A stretch of 64,000 nucleotides of DNA from contig NZ_CP090096.1 in the NCBI RefSeq assembly GCF_021391675.1, positions 806,001 through 870,000 of the forward strand, written 5' to 3'. The stretch is from Neorhizobium galegae (lineage in GTDB: Bacteria > Pseudomonadota > Alphaproteobacteria > Rhizobiales > Rhizobiaceae). A program made the translations under genes and the position numbers. The notes beneath the pieces were generated by a model, which was given only the letters and a program-made list of their open reading frames with translations, made no database searches and was not told the DNA's origin. Of the stretch, positions 36,477-45,791 are shown one piece after another; the first letter of the stretch is position 1, and each line of letters begins with the position of its first letter.

Positions 36477-37823
36477 ATGGCCACGCTTCATGCGCAATTG
36501 GCTCTTCTGCCGGAAGGCTGGCAGCAGAATGTAAGGTTGACGATCGAGGCAGGCCGGCTCGCCGGGGTGGAGGTCGGCATCGAGGCCGCGACCGAAGACG
36601 AGCGTCACAAGGTGCTGGTGCCTGCGATGCCGAACCTGCACAGCCATGCCTTCCAGCGCGCCATGGCAGGTCTCACGGAGGTTCGCGGTCCCGGCGACGA
36701 CAGCTTCTGGAGCTGGCGGACGCTGATGTACAAGTTTGCGCTGTCGATCACGCCGGAACAGGTCGAGGCCGTCGCTTCGCAGCTCTATATGGAAATGCTG
36801 GAGGCCGGCTTTTCCCGGGTCGGCGAATTCCACTATCTCCACCACGACAGGAATGGCGGCCACTACGCCAATATCGCCGAAATGGCCGAACGCATCGGGG
36901 CGGCGAGTGCGGAGGCGGGAATTGGCCTGACCCTCCTGCCGGTCTTTTATGCGCATTCCGGCTTCGGCGGTGCGGCGCCGATCGAAGGCCAGCGCCGCTT
37001 CATCCACTCGGTCGACGATTTCGCCAGAACCATGGACGGTTGCCGTCGCCTGACTGCGGCGATGCCCGGCGCGGAACTCGGCGTCGCGCCCCACAGCCTG
37101 CGAGCCGTAACCCCGCAGGAGCTCAGGCAGGTCGTGCCGATGGCAGGCGACGGGCCTGTGCATCTCCATATCGCCGAACAGGTGAAGGAGGTCGAGGAGT
37201 GCCTTGCCTGGTCTGGCGCGCGGCCCGTCGACTGGCTGTTCGCAAACATGCCGGTCACCGAACGCTGGTGCCTCATCCACGCGACGCATATGACCGAGGA
37301 TGAAACCCGCCGCATGGCGGAAAGTGGGGCTGTCGCCGGGCTCTGCCCGATCACCGAGGCCAATCTCGGCGATGGGATCTTCCCCGGAGATCTCTTCCTC
37401 GGCCACAACGGCAGCTTCGGCATCGGTTCGGATTCGAACATACTGATTTCCGTGGCGCAGGAGCTGCGCCAGCTCGAATATTCCCAGCGCCTCGGCCTGA
37501 AGAGGCGCAACGTCCTGGCAAAACCGGAAGGCTCGACGGGGGGGCGGCTGTTCGAGACGGCGCTTTCGGGCGGCGGAATGGCGCTCAACGCTGCCGTTGG
37601 CTTGGCCCAGGGCAACTACGCCGATATCGTTTCGCTCGACGTCGAGCACGTTCCCTATCTTGCCGCCGATCAGATTCTCGACCATTGGATATTTGCGGAC
37701 GGCATTGCCGTGGATTGCGTCTGGGCGCTTGGCCGCAAGCGGGTCGAAGGCGGACGGCATGTCCAGCGGGATGCGATCGGCCGGCGGTTCAGGACGGTAA
37801 TGCGGGAACTGCTGACAGTATGA
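36477..37823 (+). CDS. hutF: Formimidoylglutamate deiminase
   Basis: A 448-residue amidohydrolase that converts N-formimidoyl-glutamate to N-formylglutamate, which HutG then deformylates. The metal site is in [42 protein letters not shown] and [10 protein letters not shown] complete the family pattern. ATG 36477 follows GGGAAGG; the 23-codon extension upstream would run through the operator region and is rejected. The stop overlaps the hutC start (ATGA). Confidence 0.96.
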   Translation: MATLHAQLALLPEGWQQNVRLTIEAGRLAGVEVGIEAATEDERHKVLVPAMPNLHSHAFQRAMAGLTEVRGPGDDSFWSWRTLMYKFALSITPEQVEAVASQLYMEMLEAGFSRVGEFHYLHHDRNGGHYANIAEMAERIGAASAEAGIGLTLLPVFYAHSGFGGAAPIEGQRRFIHSVDDFARTMDGCRRLTAAMPGAELGVAPHSLRAVTPQELRQVVPMAGDGPVHLHIAEQVKEVEECLAWSGARPVDWLFANMPVTERWCLIHATHMTEDETRRMAESGAVAGLCPITEANLGDGIFPGDLFLGHNGSFGIGSDSNILISVAQELRQLEYSQRLGLKRRNVLAKPEGSTGGRLFETALSGGGMALNAAVGLAQGNYADIVSLDVEHVPYLAADQILDHWIFADGIAVDCVWALGRKRVEGGRHVQRDAIGRRFRTVMRELLTV

Positions 37824-38545
37824 CCAATGGCAAGGAAGCCACCCTCCATCATCGTATCTTAAGCGACATAGAGGGACGGATCGTCTCCGGCGAATGGCCT
37901 CCGGGATACCGACTGCCTTTCGAGGTCGATCTTGCCGTACAATACGGCTGCTCGCGGATGACCGCCAACAAGGTGCTGACGCATCTTGCCAGAGCCGGGC
38001 TGATCGAGCGGCGCAAGAAGTCCGGCAGCTTCGTATCGCAGCCGGTGACCCAGTCCGCAGTGCTTGAAATCCATAGTATCGAAGCAGAGGTCCGCTCCCT
38101 TAAACTTCCCTATTCCTACCGGCTGGAAAAGCGGGCTCGGCGCGAGGCAAGCCCAGTTGACCGGCAGCATCTGGAGCTTTCGGAAGCGGCGCCGGTCCTC
38201 GATCTCGTCTGCCTTCATCATGCCGGCGAACGACCGTTCTGCCTTGAGGAGCGGCTGATCAACCTGACGACGGTGCCCGAAGCGGAAACCGAGGATTTTT
38301 CGAAGTCGGCGCCGGGGACCTGGCTCATCAGCCAGATCCCGTGGAGCACTGCGGAACATCGGATCTATGCCCAGTCGGCCAGCGCGGAGGTCGCAAGGAC
38401 GCTCGACATTTCCAGGAACGCAGCCTGTCTGGTCATCGAACGACGGACCTGGGGCAACACCGGTCCGGTAACATTCGTGCGCTTCACCTATCCGGGCGAC
38501 CGGCACGCATTGGTCGCCCGGTTTACACCCGGCGGAGAGAGCTAG
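37820..38545 (+). CDS. hutC: Histidine utilisation repressor HutC (GntR family)
   Basis: A 241-residue regulator: an N-terminal winged HTH (LPFEVDLAVQYGCSRMTANK, HLARAGLIERRKKSGSFV) and a C-terminal UTRA effector domain (LDISRNAACLVIERRTW, THIRFTYPGDRH-like FVRFTYPGDRHALVARF). It is coupled to hutF by an ATGA overlap, and an exact HutC-type palindrome lies between hutI and hutF. Urocanate is the known inducer of HutC proteins. Confidence 0.93.
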   Translation: MTNGKEATLHHRILSDIEGRIVSGEWPPGYRLPFEVDLAVQYGCSRMTANKVLTHLARAGLIERRKKSGSFVSQPVTQSAVLEIHSIEAEVRSLKLPYSYRLEKRARREASPVDRQHLELSEAAPVLDLVCLHHAGERPFCLEERLINLTTVPEAETEDFSKSAPGTWLISQIPWSTAEHRIYAQSASAEVARTLDISRNAACLVIERRTWGNTGPVTFVRFTYPGDRHALVARFTPGGES

Positions 38546-38624
38546 GCGACGCCACTGCGCTATCAATACCCGCATCCGCAAACGATCGCGGCAGGTTGTG
38601 CCACGGCCTAGTTTCCCTCGCCCG

Positions 38625-39635
38625 TCAGGGCGTCAGAGGCACAATGATCTCGAATTCAGTCCCCGCGCTGTTCGCCTGCCGCAGGCGAATCGTGCCGCCG
38701 TATGATCCCAGCATGGTGCGGACGATGTCGAGACCCATGCCGGTGCCGCCCTGTTCGCGACGGGTCGAAAAGAAGGGTTGAAAGACGCGCTCCCGGTTTC
38801 CCTCGGAAATGCCGCCGCCGTTGTCGCGCACGAGAATGGTAGCGGTTCGCGTGTCGGCTCCTACCGCCAGTTCCAGTCTGGTGGCGCCATGCTGAGCCGC
38901 GTTTTCCGCAAGATTGGCAAAGACGATGCCGGCTGCTTCGAATGGCAGGGCGACGGTACTTTGCGTGTCTCCCGCCCCGGAAATTTCAAGGCCGGGAAAC
39001 CGGTTGCGCAGCAGGGGCAGGACATCTTTGACGCTCGTTTCGCCCTGAGCCATGGGAAGCTCCGCCTGAGCCAGTTCCCTCAACCTCGACAGCAAGGCGT
39101 CGAGCCTTTCCGCGTCGGCGATGATATTGTCGAGAAAACGCAGGCGTTGCGCTGTTGTCATCGGCAGATCGTCGTCGTCGCGCAGCAGTTCGGCAGCGCC
39201 CCGGATCGCGGTCAACGGCGATTTGAGTTCGTGGGAGACATGCGCGGCAAAGGAGCGGACATATTCGGTGCGGTCGACCAGCCTGCCCGCGAGGTCGAGG
39301 AAGCTTTGCGACAGTGTCGCGATCTCGCGCGTCCCATAACGTTCCAGCGGCCGGATTGCCACCTTGCCACCGCGGGCAATCTCCTCGGTGCGGGCGATCA
39401 GCGCATTGATGGGGCGGGTTATGGTGCGGGCGAGCACGTAAGCAACCGCGAGCGTCAGTGTGAGGACGACGACCAGTGCCGCTGTTTCGGCAGGCGTCAT
39501 CCGGATCGAGGTCGTTTCCGGGGCGCGAAACCAGATGATGATCAGGACCGGCAGTACCATCACGGCCAGAAGCACCGCGTACACGATCAGCGCCAGCGGC
39601 GGCCGCCATTTCGTCCGCACTCGTGGCGCCGTCAT
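38625..39635 (-). CDS. Sensor histidine kinase
   Basis: A 336-residue inner-membrane kinase. Two helices (LALIVYAVLLAVMVLPVLII and ETAALVVVLTLTLAVAYVLA) enclose only about 15 periplasmic residues, so it probably senses something in the membrane or via a partner. A HAMP segment, the dimerisation helix with His-135 (HVSHELKSPLTAIRG) and the ATP lid (NLAENAAQHGA, DNGGGI, GGTGMGLDIV) follow. It resembles CreC-type kinases but is shorter. Its start overlaps the response-regulator stop by one base, and it converges on hutC. Its targets are unknown. Confidence 0.92.
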   Translation of the reverse strand: MTAPRVRTKWRPPLALIVYAVLLAVMVLPVLIIIWFRAPETTSIRMTPAETAALVVVLTLTLAVAYVLARTITRPINALIARTEEIARGGKVAIRPLERYGTREIATLSQSFLDLAGRLVDRTEYVRSFAAHVSHELKSPLTAIRGAAELLRDDDDLPMTTAQRLRFLDNIIADAERLDALLSRLRELAQAELPMAQGETSVKDVLPLLRNRFPGLEISGAGDTQSTVALPFEAAGIVFANLAENAAQHGATRLELAVGADTRTATILVRDNGGGISEGNRERVFQPFFSTRREQGGTGMGLDIVRTMLGSYGGTIRLRQANSAGTEFEIIVPLTP

Positions 39636-40339
39636 TACGCCTTCCTCCCGAGATCGCTGCCAAACCTGAAGCCTACGCCGTGAACGGTAGCGATAATGCC
39701 GATCGCGCCCGCCGCCGAAAATTTGGCCCGGATGTTGCGGATATGGCTGTCGATCGTGCGATCCGCCACATGGATGCCGGGGCCATAAGCCGCCGCCATG
39801 AGCTGCTCGCGGCTGAACACCATCTCGGGGCGGGAAAGCAACGCGACCAGAATGGAAAATTCGAGCGCGGTGGTCGTGACCATGGTGCCGCCGAAGCTCA
39901 CGGTCCTTGCGGCCCGGGCGAGGCTGACCTCTCCGGCGACGAGCATATTCTCACGGTTGTCGAAACCGCCACCATTGCCGCTGCGTTTCAGGATCGCCTT
40001 GACGCGGGCGACCAGTTCGCGCGGGCTGAAGGGTTTGGTGACATAGTCGTCACCGCCGATCTCAAGCCCCAGCACCCTGTCGATCTCCTCGTCTCTGGCC
40101 GATAGGAACAGGATGGGAAGCCCGGAGGTCTTGCGGATCTGGCGGCAGACCTCTAGGCCATCCATTTCCGGCATGCCGATATCGAGAACGATGAGGTCGA
40201 TGTTTCCCCGATGGAACGCCATCATCGCTTCGGTGCCGTTGCGCGCGGTCGTCGACACCATGCCGGCGCGTTCCAGGGCAAAGCAGATCACGTCGCGAAT
40301 ATGGGGTTCGTCATCGACGACGAGGATGCGATGCGCCAT
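39635..40339 (-). CDS. OmpR-family response regulator
   Basis: A 234-residue regulator with a receiver domain (acidic pair DDE at 9-11, phospho-acceptor Asp-53 in LIVLDIGMPEMDG, Lys in YVTKPFSP) and a C-terminal winged helix (ALEFSILVALLSRPEMVFSR, TIDSHIRNIRAK, HGVGFRFG). It is the first gene of a pair with the kinase downstream and lies behind the broken DUF4173 gene on the same strand. Confidence 0.93.
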   Translation of the reverse strand: MAHRILVVDDEPHIRDVICFALERAGMVSTTARNGTEAMMAFHRGNIDLIVLDIGMPEMDGLEVCRQIRKTSGLPILFLSARDEEIDRVLGLEIGGDDYVTKPFSPRELVARVKAILKRSGNGGGFDNRENMLVAGEVSLARAARTVSFGGTMVTTTALEFSILVALLSRPEMVFSREQLMAAAYGPGIHVADRTIDSHIRNIRAKFSAAGAIGIIATVHGVGFRFGSDLGRKA

Positions 40340-40386
40340 GATGGATCCTGCAGAAATTCACTGTCGCTGTTGTTATCGTTCTTCCT

Positions 40387-41875
40387 CTATCTTGCAATGG
40401 TTGCAGGTGAACGGAGATAGGCTTCGATCCGCTCCGCTCGGAAACTCCAACTCCGCCAGTCACGCGGCCGGCACGCAAAATCATAGGCAAGCGACTGCCT
40501 GACCGACAGCGCCCTGTGCTTCTTGTCGATCGCCTCCTCGGGCAGGGCGGAGAGATAGAGATCAAGCGCCGGGATGGCGGAGGGGCCGAGCGACGACAGG
40601 TAGCCGATATCAAGCGGAACGCCCTCATGGCTGAGTTCCAGGCTGTGCGTGACGTTGAAGCGGGCGATGAAGGCCGGAAAATCGATGAAGGCACTGAGGT
40701 AGAGCACGCTTGCCAGCACGGCGATATTCGTGGCGATCAGCCATTGGTTGGATTGGCGCAACACGATCCGCAGCAGGATCAAGACAAGGCCGAGGGCAAC
40801 GAGGCCCATCCATATTCCGGCGGCAACGCGCAGTTCCGTCAGCGAATACACCTCGACATAGAGGTCGAGCCGCAGGATCGACGACAGGCAGAGAAGCACG
40901 TTCTGGCCGATCCAGACATGGACGAGGCCGCGGATCAGAGGGCTTTTGTCGCCCGGGCCGCCCCGACGCATGGCGATCAGGACGAAGGCTGCGGCAAGCA
41001 GAGCCGTGGCGATCAGCGGATAGGCGCCGCGATGGGCATATTCCGCATGGGTCATGCCGTCCGGGAGATCGACACCGCCCCAGAGATAGACGAGATCCAA
41101 GAGCGTCTGCATGGCAAAGAGCGCATTGAAGAGGAGCAGCGACCGCAGCAGCGAGGCATGGGTGAGAAACGGAATTTCGATGTCACCTGCGGCCGGGTCG
41201 TGCGCTCGGTGCCGAGCGGTTCTACGCTTCAGGCGCGGTCGCAGCATGGCCCAGACGAAAGCGGCCGTCGTCATCCAGAAGCCGATCCGCCAGAGATCCA
41301 TGAATTGCAGCAGAAATGCGAGATCGATGCTGCGCAGCGCGTCTTCGATCAGCGGATTGGCGATGGCGAAGAGAAGCAGGAAAACCCGAAGCGAGAATAA
41401 GCGGCACCATCCAGATGCCGAGATTCCGCCAGATCGCAGCAAATGATGAGCGTTCGGCCCGCGAGGCAAGATGTTTTCTGCAATCCTGCAGAAGTCGTAG
41501 CGGGACAACGAGGACAAAACGAAAAAGAACCGGGGGAAGACCGCTCAGCCGCTGCGGCACGAGCCTGGCGCTCGCCAGCGCAACGCACATGATCGCGCCA
41601 AGTGAAACGGCCACACCCATTGGAGATGGAGTTTCTATGAGCGGCGCCGCGGCGAAAGCCGAAAGGCCGAACAAGAGGACCGCCGTCAAGGGCCGCGTGC
41701 GCCGCCTTGCCGACAAGAGAAGTGTGGCGGCTACCAGAATCGCAAACAGGAAAAGGTTGAGCCCCGGCGCCTGACCGAAGATCAGGAAATCCGAAATCGC
41801 CACGACCGCTAGAAGAGCGGCGATTCGATTGGCGCCGCGTGTCCTGGGCATCGGTGCCGGCAGCTTGTCAGTCAT
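40387..41875 (-). pseudogene. DUF4173 membrane protein, broken by a frameshift
   Basis: Two overlapping frames together make one DUF4173 protein of about 495 residues. The first part has several hydrophobic helices (LNLFLFAILVAATLLL and LGIWMVPLILAS). Reading then shifts frame, and the rest continues VFLLLFAIANPLIEDALR through ten or so further helices to a cytoplasmic tail. The break lies at about 41385-41390 in the minus-strand GGG run: removing one G joins LGIWMVPLILAS to VFLLLFAIANPL smoothly. This is a real inactivating mutation, a sequencing error, or, least likely, programmed slippage. DUF4173 proteins have no established function. The gene lies directly upstream of the two-component pair, which suggests a functional link. 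Confidence 0.75.
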
Positions 41876-42053
41876 TTGCACTGCTGGCCCTCTCTCTGAC
41901 GCGGCCCTCGATCACGATGAGCATGGTCGCCGGACGCCGGTCAGGAGGAATTCCTTCGGGCTGGCGATCGTCCACCAGCCACCATCCGTCATTGCGGAGG
42001 CGATCTGGCAGTGTGGAGGGAGTGATGCGGGGCGGGGTGCTGCTCTTGTTCAT
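41868..42053 (-). CDS. Small hypothetical protein
   Basis: A 61-codon frame starting MNKSSTPPRITPSTLPDRL and ending just inside the start of the DUF4173 gene (overlap of eight bases with its ATG at 41875). The overlap and shared strand suggest translational coupling and a real gene, but I recognise no family, see no membrane helix or signal, and the frame is short enough to be chance in GC-rich DNA. Confidence 0.35.
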   Translation of the reverse strand: MNKSSTPPRITPSTLPDRLRNDGWWLVDDRQPEGIPPDRRPATMLIVIEGRVRERASSAND

Positions 42054-42217
42054 GACAAGAGAATGCGGGACCGGATTGCAGAATCTGTGCAGGCGGCAAG
42101 GAGTAATTCAGGAGACTGGCGAGGCCGCGGTCCGCGCTTTCGAAGCGCGGCCATCCAGCGAAGAAGCATGGTTCATCGCTGGATGGATTTCATCCGAAAT
42201 CAGGTAACACCGAGGGG

Positions 42218-43954
42218 TCAGACTGCTGGTCCCGGGGCCTGCGACGGTTCCTCGATCGCCTGGATCGCATCATAGGCGGAAAGCACGGTCTCCATCTGCG
42301 CCGTGTGGCCCTGAATGAAGGCCGGGCCGTAGATGGTTTCGTCCGGATATTCGGTGATCAGCGTCAGCGGAACCGTATGGCGGTCGTCGATCGAGATCAG
42401 GCATGGGAAACCGTTGATGATGCGGAAGCCGGTTTCCCCGGCATGGGTTTCAAAAAGCTTGATCTGGGTGGCGTTATAGGCGACGAGGCCCGGAATGGCG
42501 GCGAGGTGGCGGCTGACGCGGTCGACCAGGATTTCCGCCTGCACCGTCCATTCGGCGTGATGCCGCATGATGAGGAAAAACCCCTTCGGTACCGTCCACA
42601 TCGCAAACGTACGCGGCACGTAGCCGGAAAGCGGTCGCGTCCATTCATGGGAAGGATAGCCGTGCAGGTTGACGTGCAGCTTCGCACCGCTCAGCCTTTC
42701 CGCTTCAAGGCGGATCGCCTTTTCGAACAGTTCCTTGCCCGAGCGGTATTCGAGATCGTCGCCGAGCGCGGTGTAGCGCGCCGCATGGTGCATGTGCAGC
42801 GGGTTGTCAGTGCGAAGCCGCCAGTGTACCTGATAACCGTCCGGATTTTCGAGCGGCGATATGACGAAATGCGCGTTCGGTCTTGAACTCAGCGTCTGAG
42901 CGGCACGCAACGCGCCGACGATGCCGGTCGTCTCGTTGGCATGCTGGCCGCCGCTGATGATGACGGGTTTGTCGCCGCCGGCGTGATAGCGGGCTTCCAC
43001 GGCGCGGCCGGTCCGCGAACGGGCTTCGAAGGCGACGCCCTTTATCGCTGCGAGTTCCTGCCGGATCTGCGCCACCGGGACCGGCGACATGGCCGAGCCG
43101 AGCTGCTGCAGTTCTGCACTAGCTTCGAAGGTCCAGAGCGGTCGCGTTTCGATGCGGACGGAGATGGTGTCTCCCTCGCGGATTTCCGGGATGATCTGGC
43201 CGGGCTGCAGGCCACGGTCGCCGATCGGCCGGCCGGATTTCTTCTGGAAGACTTCCAGAAGCGAGAAATAGAAATCCTCGTGCAGCGCCTCGCGCAGGCT
43301 GACGACCTCCTCACCGACGGCCAAGCGCCGGTCTTGGGCCGGTAGGGTGACGGCGATATTGAGTTCGTCGAAATAAGGCTCCTTCGTCCCCCAGTCATGG
43401 GCCGCGATGGCTTCCATGGCCGAGGAGAACAGCAGTTCGTAGTCGGTCTCCAGCCGTTCGCCGGTCCCGCCGTCGAGGCATAGCCAACCGGTCGGCGACA
43501 GCAGCGTTTCGCCGATGAAATCCGTGTGGAGCCGGTTCGGCGCGAAGACCTTATGGGTTCCGATGTTGCCATCCCTTGCGGTCAGCGTCACCACGTAAAA
43601 TGCATCTTCGGCCCCAGCTTCGAAGGTCAGCCGTGCCGCCCCGACAAGACCGGCGAGCGGATAGGCTTCGAGCAGGAAACGGTTTTTCGGGCAAGCACGA
43701 TGAACGGGGTAGACGATATGCAGAGCCGAAAGGTTCTCGAGATCGACCTCTTCGAGAAAGAAATGCAGCAACGGCTTGTAGGCGCTACGGAACTTCGCCT
43801 CGACGCCTGCGGCGGCAAGTGTCGCCTCGGCTTTGCTGCGGCTCTTTTCGTCGTCGAACACCCAGGCTTCGACCTTCGCGCTCTTGGCGTCGGCAAAGCG
43901 CGCGACGAGGGTGTCGAGCGTGCGCTCGACCTGCTGTTCGTGGATCAGTGTCAT
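42218..43954 (-). CDS. M14-family zinc carboxypeptidase-like protein
   Basis: A 578-residue cytoplasmic protein. The C-terminal half is an M14 peptidase domain: ISGGQHANETTGIVGAL supplies the zinc-binding His-x-x-Glu, VISPLENPDGYQVHWRLRTDN is the substrate-binding loop, and VNLHGYPSHEWTRP gives the third zinc ligand. The N-terminal ~300 residues (opening EQQVERTLDTLVARFADA) match no family I recognise. ATG 43952-43954 overlaps the permease stop (ATGA); the much longer in-frame extension through the permease gene is an artefact. As the last gene of a peptide-type ABC operon it probably trims the imported peptide or amide conjugate. The ligand is unknown. Confidence 0.8.
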   Translation of the reverse strand: MTLIHEQQVERTLDTLVARFADAKSAKVEAWVFDDEKSRSKAEATLAAAGVEAKFRSAYKPLLHFFLEEVDLENLSALHIVYPVHRACPKNRFLLEAYPLAGLVGAARLTFEAGAEDAFYVVTLTARDGNIGTHKVFAPNRLHTDFIGETLLSPTGWLCLDGGTGERLETDYELLFSSAMEAIAAHDWGTKEPYFDELNIAVTLPAQDRRLAVGEEVVSLREALHEDFYFSLLEVFQKKSGRPIGDRGLQPGQIIPEIREGDTISVRIETRPLWTFEASAELQQLGSAMSPVPVAQIRQELAAIKGVAFEARSRTGRAVEARYHAGGDKPVIISGGQHANETTGIVGALRAAQTLSSRPNAHFVISPLENPDGYQVHWRLRTDNPLHMHHAARYTALGDDLEYRSGKELFEKAIRLEAERLSGAKLHVNLHGYPSHEWTRPLSGYVPRTFAMWTVPKGFFLIMRHHAEWTVQAEILVDRVSRHLAAIPGLVAYNATQIKLFETHAGETGFRIINGFPCLISIDDRHTVPLTLITEYPDETIYGPAFIQGHTAQMETVLSAYDAIQAIEEPSQAPGPAV

Positions 43955-44796
43955 GCGGAGGTTCTGCCTGTGGGATCGAGACTGTCGCGCAGCCAGTCGC
44001 CGAGGAGGTTGAGGCCAAGGACGGTGAGAAGGATGGCAAGACCCGGGAAGACGCTGACCCACCAGGCGGTCTGCAGATAAGTGCGGCCTTCGGCCAGCAT
44101 GCCGCCCCAGCTCGGAATGGTCGGGTCGATGCCGAGGCCGAGGAAGGTGAGGCTCGATTCGAGCAGGATATTGGTGGCGACATTCAGCGTCATCAGCACG
44201 ATGACCGGGCCGATGAGGTTGGGTAGCAGGTGCTGGACGATGATGCGCCAGTCCTTGACCCCGATGGCGCGCGCCGAAAGGATGAATTCGCGCTCGCGCA
44301 GCGTCAGCACCGAGCCGCGGACAAGGCGGGCATATTGCACCCATTGCGAGACGATCAGCAGGATGATGGTGTTCGCCAGCCCGCCGCCGACGATGGCGAT
44401 GAAGGTGATTGCGAGCAGGATGAAGGGCATTGCCAGCTGGATATCGGCAAAGCGCATCACCAGCATGTCCCAGATGCCGCGGTAATAACCGGCGATCAGG
44501 CCCATCACGACGCCGATGGTGACGCCGCCGGCGACGGAGACGAAGCCGACCAGAAGCGAGATCTTGCCGCCGGCCATGACGCGGGCGAGCACGTCGCGCC
44601 CAAGCGGATCGGTGCCGAAGACATGCGCTGGCCTGACGAATGGCGGCACGAGGCGCGACATCAGGTCGATCTTTTCGGCGCCGCCGGGAAAGATTACACC
44701 GGAAAAGATGACCGCAGCCCCGATAATGCCTACCAGGAAGGCGCCAAGGACAAATTCGAGTTTCAGGAAATTCGAGGAAGCAGCGCGCGAAGCCAT
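43951..44796 (-). CDS. ABC transporter permease, DppC/OppC type
   Basis: A 281-residue permease with GTDPLGRDVLARVMAGGKIS, the DppC hallmark, and the EAA-like loop LREREFILSARAIGVKDWRI. The C-terminus LNLLGDWLRDSLDPT is typical. ATG 44794-44796 has GGAG at a good distance; a GTG at 44803-44805 overlapping the upstream stop (GTGA) is the alternative. It forms the channel with the DppB-type protein. Confidence 0.92.
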   Translation of the reverse strand: MASRAASSNFLKLEFVLGAFLVGIIGAAVIFSGVIFPGGAEKIDLMSRLVPPFVRPAHVFGTDPLGRDVLARVMAGGKISLLVGFVSVAGGVTIGVVMGLIAGYYRGIWDMLVMRFADIQLAMPFILLAITFIAIVGGGLANTIILLIVSQWVQYARLVRGSVLTLREREFILSARAIGVKDWRIIVQHLLPNLIGPVIVLMTLNVATNILLESSLTFLGLGIDPTIPSWGGMLAEGRTYLQTAWWVSVFPGLAILLTVLGLNLLGDWLRDSLDPTGRTSA

Positions 44797-44801
44797 GGCT
44801 C

Positions 44802-45725
44802 TCACTCCGTCCGGATGCGGGGATCGACGAGGCCGTAGGCGATGTCAACCAGAAGGTTGATGCCGATGATCATCAGCGACAAAACGGTGATGACTGCCTG
44901 CAGTACCGGATAGTCACGGGCTCCGACGGCGTCGAAAGCGAGCGTTCCGAGGCCCGGCCAGTTGAATACCCGCTCGACGACGACGATGCCGCCGAGCAGG
45001 CCGCCGAACTGCAGCCCGAAAAACGTGATCAGCGGAATGGCGCAGTTGCGTAGCGCATGCTTGTAGAGCACCGTGTTTTCGCTGAGGCCCTTGGCGCGCG
45101 CGACCATGATATACTGCGAGCGCAGCGTCTCCAGCATGGTGGTGCGCACCAGGCGGACATTGGTCGCCGTCAGGATGATGCCCATGGTGACTGCCGGCAG
45201 GATGAAGCTTTCAAATCCGTCCATGCCGCTTGGCGGAAGCAGTGGCACGGCAATCGCGAAAAGCAGCACCAGCATGGTGGCCAGCCAGAAATTCGGAAAC
45301 GACAGACCGACGAGCGACAGGATGCGGATCATCTGGTCGGCCCATTTGCCGCGTGCGGTGGCGGCCTTGATGCCGAGCGGAATGGAGATGACGATCGAGA
45401 CGATCAGCGAGGTGAAGGCGAGCGCCAGTGTTGCGGGCAGCGCCTTGCCGATCAGCAGCGAAACCGATGTGCCACCGAGGAAGCTCTTGCCGAAATCAAG
45501 CGTGAAGATGCCCTTGAGGAAATTGAAGTACTGGACGAAGAACGGTTCGTTAAGCCCGAGCCCCTCGCGGATTTTCACGAGATCGGCCTCGGTGACGCTG
45601 CCGGCGCCCTGCGTCAGCATCAGCGCCGGGTCACCGGTGAGGCGGATCGCGAAAGCGACCGTCAGCGTCACGGCAATCACGACGAAAATCGCCTGAGCCA
45701 GGCGTTTAATCAGGAATGCGGCCAA
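44802..45725 (-). CDS. ABC transporter permease, DppB/OppB type
   Basis: A 307-residue permease opening AAFLIKRLAQAIFVVIAVTL. It has the conserved GLNEPFFVQYFNFLKG segment, the loop YIMVARAKGLSENTVLYKHA and the ending DIAYGLVDPRIRTE. Together with the adjacent DppC-type protein, the double ATPase and the binding protein it makes a complete family-5 importer. Confidence 0.93.
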   Translation of the reverse strand: MAAFLIKRLAQAIFVVIAVTLTVAFAIRLTGDPALMLTQGAGSVTEADLVKIREGLGLNEPFFVQYFNFLKGIFTLDFGKSFLGGTSVSLLIGKALPATLALAFTSLIVSIVISIPLGIKAATARGKWADQMIRILSLVGLSFPNFWLATMLVLLFAIAVPLLPPSGMDGFESFILPAVTMGIILTATNVRLVRTTMLETLRSQYIMVARAKGLSENTVLYKHALRNCAIPLITFFGLQFGGLLGGIVVVERVFNWPGLGTLAFDAVGARDYPVLQAVITVLSLMIIGINLLVDIAYGLVDPRIRTE

Positions 45726-45750
45726 ATCTCTCGTTCCCTTATTTTTGTCG

Positions 45751-45783
45751 GAGCCGCCGCCTCCGTTTGAAAGGCGGCGGCTC
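45751..45783. terminator. Strong hairpin between binding-protein and permease genes
   Basis: GAGCCGCCGCCT (45751-45762) pairs perfectly with AGGCGGCGGCTC (45772-45783), nine-base loop. On the minus strand it follows the binding-protein stop and is followed by CGACAAAAATAA, so it is more likely an mRNA-stabilising or partly terminating hairpin that keeps binding-protein levels above permease levels. Confidence 0.6.
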
Positions 45784-45791
45784 GCGAAGTC

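Noticed and set aside
43955..44848. Long open frame fused in front of the M14 peptidase (876 codons in total)
   Set aside because: The added part lies antiparallel in frame sense across the real DppC-type permease gene and has the Arg/Pro-rich make-up of an out-of-frame reading.
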